From CAXGUU01 sp964012875 (GTDB taxonomy: Bacteria > Pseudomonadota > Gammaproteobacteria > Ga0077536): DNA of 8,685 bases. The notes under the pieces were generated by a model. The model had not been told where the DNA came from, did not search any database, and saw nothing but the letters and a program-made list of their open reading frames with translations. The stretch covers positions 1-8,685 of the forward strand of contig CAXGUU010000134.1 of the NCBI GenBank assembly GCA_964012875.1. The letters run 5' to 3'. The translations under genes and the position numbers were made by a program. Below are positions 5,706 to 8,685 of the stretch, in pieces (the stretch's first letter is position 1; every line of letters begins with the position of its first letter).

Positions 5706-6578
5706 GTGAAACCCGCTCCGTTCGACTATCACGGCGCCACGACGGCGACTGAGGCTGCCTCTCTGTTGGCGCGCTACGCACCAGACGCATGCGTTCTGGC
5801 TGGTGGCCAAAGTTTGTTGCCTGAACTCAATATGCGCCAACGATCGGTGTCCCATCTGATCGACATCAATGAGGTTGCCGATTATTGCAACATTGAACTC
5901 GGCGAAGATGGTCTTTCCATTGGCGCAGCAGTGCGACAAGCTGACGTTGAACTTGATGCTAAGGTTCTCACCCATTGTCCCTACCTAGCGGATGCCTTGG
6001 CTTTCGTCGCCTCCGCAGCCGTCAAGCATCGCGGCACCATCATCGGTAGTCTGGCCCATGCTGATCCCAGTGCAGAGTTACCTGCGCTCGCTGTGTGCAT
6101 GGACGCGACCGTGCACATTGAAAGCAACCGTAGTTCACGGAGCATGAGTGCCCGTGACCTTTACACCGGACCGTTCAAAAACACACTCGCCAATGATGAA
6201 CTCATAAGTCGAGCGGTATTTCCGCCATTGCGTAGTGATGAGGTGGTCGTGATTATTGAGTCTCAACGACGCTACAACGGTGTTGCATTGGCGGGCGCGG
6301 TGGCACGCGTCAGGTGTGATGCGACTGTAATTCGCAGCATCGAAGTCACAGCCTACGGCACCGGTGAAGCACCAAAATGTCAGGACCTTTCCGCTGAACT
6401 CGAAGACGTCGAAATTGATAATTTGGCGCGAATCGATGCGGTCGCCGCAGCTGCTGCTGATGCGCTCGAATATGACGGCGACGTATTGGCCTCCGCACAC
6501 TATCGACAACATGCCTGTGGTGTGATGCTGGCGCGGGCAATTGCTGAGGCCGCGAATAAATTACCGGAAACGCGATGA
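5706..6578 (+). CDS. FAD-binding (medium) subunit, xanthine dehydrogenase/CO dehydrogenase family
   Basis: This 290-residue subunit accepts electrons from the [2Fe-2S] subunit onto FAD and passes them to an acceptor. It has the PCMH-type FAD fold: an N-terminal KPAPFDYHG typical of CoxM-like proteins, the flavin diphosphate loop LAGGQSLLPELNMRQ (31-45), HLIDI, the second FAD motif TIIGSLAHADPSAELP (111-126), and a CoxM C-terminal domain. The usual TIGGS is TIIGS here. The start is GTG at 5706: the next in-frame ATG would delete the AGGQS loop. AAGG lies about 9 nt upstream. It follows the small acidic protein by 26 bp, and its TGA overlaps the ATG of the next gene (ATGA), indicating coupled translation. 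The order M-S-L matches cox-type clusters. About 290 residues is normal for the family. Confidence 0.92.
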   Translation: MKPAPFDYHGATTATEAASLLARYAPDACVLAGGQSLLPELNMRQRSVSHLIDINEVADYCNIELGEDGLSIGAAVRQADVELDAKVLTHCPYLADALAFVASAAVKHRGTIIGSLAHADPSAELPALAVCMDATVHIESNRSSRSMSARDLYTGPFKNTLANDELISRAVFPPLRSDEVVVIIESQRRYNGVALAGAVARVRCDATVIRSIEVTAYGTGEAPKCQDLSAELEDVEIDNLARIDAVAAAAADALEYDGDVLASAHYRQHACGVMLARAIAEAANKLPETR

Positions 6579-7054
6579 GCACACATTTAGTCACGTTCAC
6601 GGTCAACCGTAAGACAGTGACCGTCCAAGTTGAAGCACGACAAAGTTTGCTTGACTGCTTGCGCGAACAATTGTCACTAAAAGGAGCGCACGCGGGTTGC
6701 GAGCATGGTGTCTGTGGTGCCTGCAATGTACTCGTTGACGGGCGTACGGTGCGTGCGTGCCTGATGCTTGCTGTACAAGCTGACGGTAAACGCGTGACGA
6801 CCGTGGAAGGATTGAATGAGGGGCTCGCAGCGGGAGAGTTAAGTCCTTTGCAGCACGCGTTTCGTTCGCGTCAGGCGTTGCAGTGTGGGTACTGCACGCC
6901 GGGTATGTTGATTCGCACGCACGAGTTGCTACTACAAAATCCGGATGTCACTGCGCTTGAGGTGCGCAAAGCGATCGCCGGCAACATTTGTCGATGCACT
7001 GGCTACGAATTCATCATCGAGGCGGTGCTTGAGGCGGCGGATTCGTACCGATGA
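6575..7054 (+). CDS. 2x[2Fe-2S] small subunit, xanthine dehydrogenase/CO dehydrogenase family
   Basis: This 159-residue ferredoxin-like subunit relays electrons from the molybdenum site to FAD. The plant-type N-terminal cluster is bound by C42, C47, C50 and C62 (GCEHGVCGAC, then AC). The C-terminal helical domain binds the second cluster through C104, C107, C139 and C141 (CGYCTPGM and NICRCTGY). All eight ligands are present and the length is typical. It overlaps both neighbours by ATGA: its start overlaps the FAD subunit stop and its stop overlaps the large subunit start. It lacks a Tat signal, so the complex should be cytoplasmic rather than a periplasmic aldehyde oxidoreductase. Confidence 0.95.
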   Translation: MSTHLVTFTVNRKTVTVQVEARQSLLDCLREQLSLKGAHAGCEHGVCGACNVLVDGRTVRACLMLAVQADGKRVTTVEGLNEGLAAGELSPLQHAFRSRQALQCGYCTPGMLIRTHELLLQNPDVTALEVRKAIAGNICRCTGYEFIIEAVLEAADSYR

Positions 7055-8685
7055 CAACGTCGGCCACCGGGAACGATCAGACAAGATGGCTGGGTCAATC
7101 TATGCCGCGCGTCGAAGATCCGAAATTCTTACTTGGCCGCGGTCGCTATATCGATGATTTGAGCCTGCCGGGCATGCTGCACGCTGCGGTGCTTCGCAGC
7201 CCGCACGCACACGCCCGTATCATGTCGCTCGATACCAGTCGCGCAAGGGACATGGCTGGCGTACACGAGGTGATTGACGGGAAGCATGCGACGCATGTGC
7301 TGGGTCCATTACCCGACCTGGGGCCTTATCCGGATAAACACGTATGGCGAGCCATTGCGGTGGATAAGGTGCGTTATGTAGGGGAGGTCGTTGCCGTTGT
7401 CGTGGCGGTTAGTCGTGCGATTGCCGAAGACGCTTGTGCCGTCATTGATGTCGAATACGATGAACTGCCCGCCATAGCGACAATCGACGACGCTTTGCGC
7501 GACGAAGGACCGCTGGTCCACGATGCGTTGTCGAGTAATCGCGTGTTCGAACGACAATTGGTTTGGGGCGAGGTTGAGCGGGTTTTTGTGGACGCGGATC
7601 ACGTCGTCAGCGATCAACTGCGTTGGCATCGTTCGGGTGCGCAGCCGTTGGAAACGGTGGGTGCCATTGCCGACTTCGATGCAGCCAGCGGCAGCATGAA
7701 GATCCATACAAACTCGCTAACGTTCTCCAATTTCTTATTCATGTTGGCGGGTACCCTCAATCTGCCGAGCAATCGCTTGCAGATTGTCCCAGCCCCTGCC
7801 GGTGGCAGCTTTGGTTCAAAAACCTGGGCGGTAAAAGTCGCTGCCATCGCAGGACTGATGTCGAAGCTGTGCGGCCAACCCGTGAAGTACATTGAGGATC
7901 GCTTCGATAACTTAAGCAATTGTGACCACCATGGGTCGGATCGCCGCTACGAAGCATCGCTCGCCGTCAACAGTGATGGAGAACTACTGGGTTTGCGAAT
8001 TAGCGTCGTAGATGACTATGGCGCATACGTCCAGTATGGGGTCGGCACCCACGCCAACGCCTTGTCTCAAGTTGTTGGACCCTATCGTATCGAACACGTT
8101 AGTTACGACTTAACTGCTGTCGTTACGAACAAATGTCAGCAGGGAGCGTGTCGCGGTTTTGGCTCCGAAGTCCACAACTGGGTGTTGGAACGAATGGTCG
8201 ATCTTGCCGCTGATACGGTTGGAATGGATCGTTTTGAGATACGCCGACGCAACTTTATCCAAGCTGATCAATTCCCCTACCGCGTGCCCTTTGGCAATGA
8301 GTATGACAGTGGTGACTATCCGGCTGTTTTGGATAAGGCGCTGTCCATGATCGATATTGATGAATGGCGACGCCAGGCGGACAACTCAAATCGATGCATC
8401 GGCGTCGGCGTGTGTACTGCTAACGAACGAAGTGGTTTTGCCGGGACTGAATTAGGTCTGTTGATCGACCAACCCATGCGGGTTACCAGCATGCCGGAAA
8501 GCGTCAACATCGCGATTGATGCCATGGGGGAAGTCTCGGTTACTTTGTTCTCGGGCGCTTTTACCGGTAACAGCGCGGAGACGGTCGTCACTCAGCTGGT
8601 CGCCGATGAGTTGGGAGTCGTGCCGCAGTCGATCGCGGTTCATTACGGTGGCTCAAATGCAGGCTACCCTGGGACAGGACCGGCT
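7051..8685 (+). CDS. Molybdopterin-binding large subunit, xanthine dehydrogenase/CO dehydrogenase family (partial, 3' end outside window)
   Basis: The reading frame is open from the ATG at 7051 to the window edge, 545 codons of an expected 750-800. It encodes the catalytic subunit that hydroxylates a substrate carbon at a Mo-pterin centre. Visible marks are the N-terminal VEDPKFLLGRGRYIDD (21-36), RSPHAHARI (49-57), VRYVGEVVAVVVA, the substrate-channel segment QPLETVGAIADFD, the cofactor loop GGSFGSK (251-257, usually GGGFGxK), and the active-site loop GACRGFGSE (365-373). The loop has Cys367 where most relatives have Tyr or Phe, and Gly369 where form I CO dehydrogenase has its Cys in AYRCSFR, so CO oxidation is unlikely. 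The catalytic Glu of the C-terminal GxGE motif lies beyond the window. The start is coupled by ATGA to the small subunit. The substrate is unknown; an N-heterocycle, aldehyde or aromatic acyl compound is possible. Confidence 0.92.
   Translation, partial: MTTSATGNDQTRWLGQSMPRVEDPKFLLGRGRYIDDLSLPGMLHAAVLRSPHAHARIMSLDTSRARDMAGVHEVIDGKHATHVLGPLPDLGPYPDKHVWRAIAVDKVRYVGEVVAVVVAVSRAIAEDACAVIDVEYDELPAIATIDDALRDEGPLVHDALSSNRVFERQLVWGEVERVFVDADHVVSDQLRWHRSGAQPLETVGAIADFDAASGSMKIHTNSLTFSNFLFMLAGTLNLPSNRLQIVPAPAGGSFGSKTWAVKVAAIAGLMSKLCGQPVKYIEDRFDNLSNCDHHGSDRRYEASLAVNSDGELLGLRISVVDDYGAYVQYGVGTHANALSQVVGPYRIEHVSYDLTAVVTNKCQQGACRGFGSEVHNWVLERMVDLAADTVGMDRFEIRRRNFIQADQFPYRVPFGNEYDSGDYPAVLDKALSMIDIDEWRRQADNSNRCIGVGVCTANERSGFAGTELGLLIDQPMRVTSMPESVNIAIDAMGEVSVTLFSGAFTGNSAETVVTQLVADELGVVPQSIAVHYGGSNAGYPGTGPA

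Noticed and set aside
5706..8685. Form I aerobic CO dehydrogenase (coxMSL)
   Set aside because: Gene order and subunit types fit, but the large-subunit loop is GACRGFGSE rather than the AYRCSFR loop that holds the Cu-binding cysteine. A substrate-neutral family name is used and no cox symbols are given.

Overview
The window (8,685 bp, moderately GC-rich) looks like a chromosomal stretch from a proteobacterium, possibly an environmental gammaproteobacterium. This is judged only from gene families, Shine-Dalgarno style and base composition. There is no rRNA, tRNA, CRISPR array or recognisable insertion sequence. It is dominated by redox enzymes: one luciferase-like flavin oxidoreductase, one FAD monooxygenase, and molybdenum enzymes of two unrelated superfamilies.

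Layout. (1) At 78-1157 (minus) is a luciferase-like (LLM class) flavin-dependent oxidoreductase. (2) At 1158-1790 is a 633-bp gap with no convincing protein gene. It holds a good intrinsic terminator for minus-strand transcripts (1354-1383) and, between 1581 and 1773, five consecutive perfect inverted repeats. Seen as minus-strand RNA, the loops of the three longest carry UCCU/CUCC pyrimidine motifs. (3) At 1791-3878 (minus) is a cytoplasmic bis-MGD molybdenum oxidoreductase of the formate dehydrogenase/DMSO reductase superfamily with a [4Fe-4S] motif. (4) At 3879-4019 is a divergent promoter region with a small dyad. (5) From 4020 to the right edge (plus) is a tight operon: FAD monooxygenase, a 113-residue acidic protein of unknown family, then the medium (FAD), small (2x[2Fe-2S]) and large (molybdopterin) subunits of a xanthine dehydrogenase/CO dehydrogenase-family hydroxylase. 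The large subunit runs off the window after 545 codons.

How they may work together (inference). The M-S-L hydroxylase and the FAD monooxygenase resemble the logic of heterocycle or aromatic catabolism, in which a Mo enzyme inserts oxygen from water and a flavoprotein monooxygenase then hydroxylates the activated ring. Nicotinate degradation by NicAB plus NicC is the known analogue of that logic. The divergent bis-MGD enzyme and the LLM oxidoreductase could belong to the same pathway, but nothing in the sequence proves it, and the substrate cannot be read from this window. The large subunit lacks the AYRCSFR loop of true form I CO dehydrogenase, so a CO-oxidising role is not supported.

The items most worth a second look are the structured intergenic region with its own terminator, the unknown small protein placed between the monooxygenase and the hydroxylase, and unusual residues in the FAD-binding motif of the monooxygenase and the active-site loop of the large subunit.
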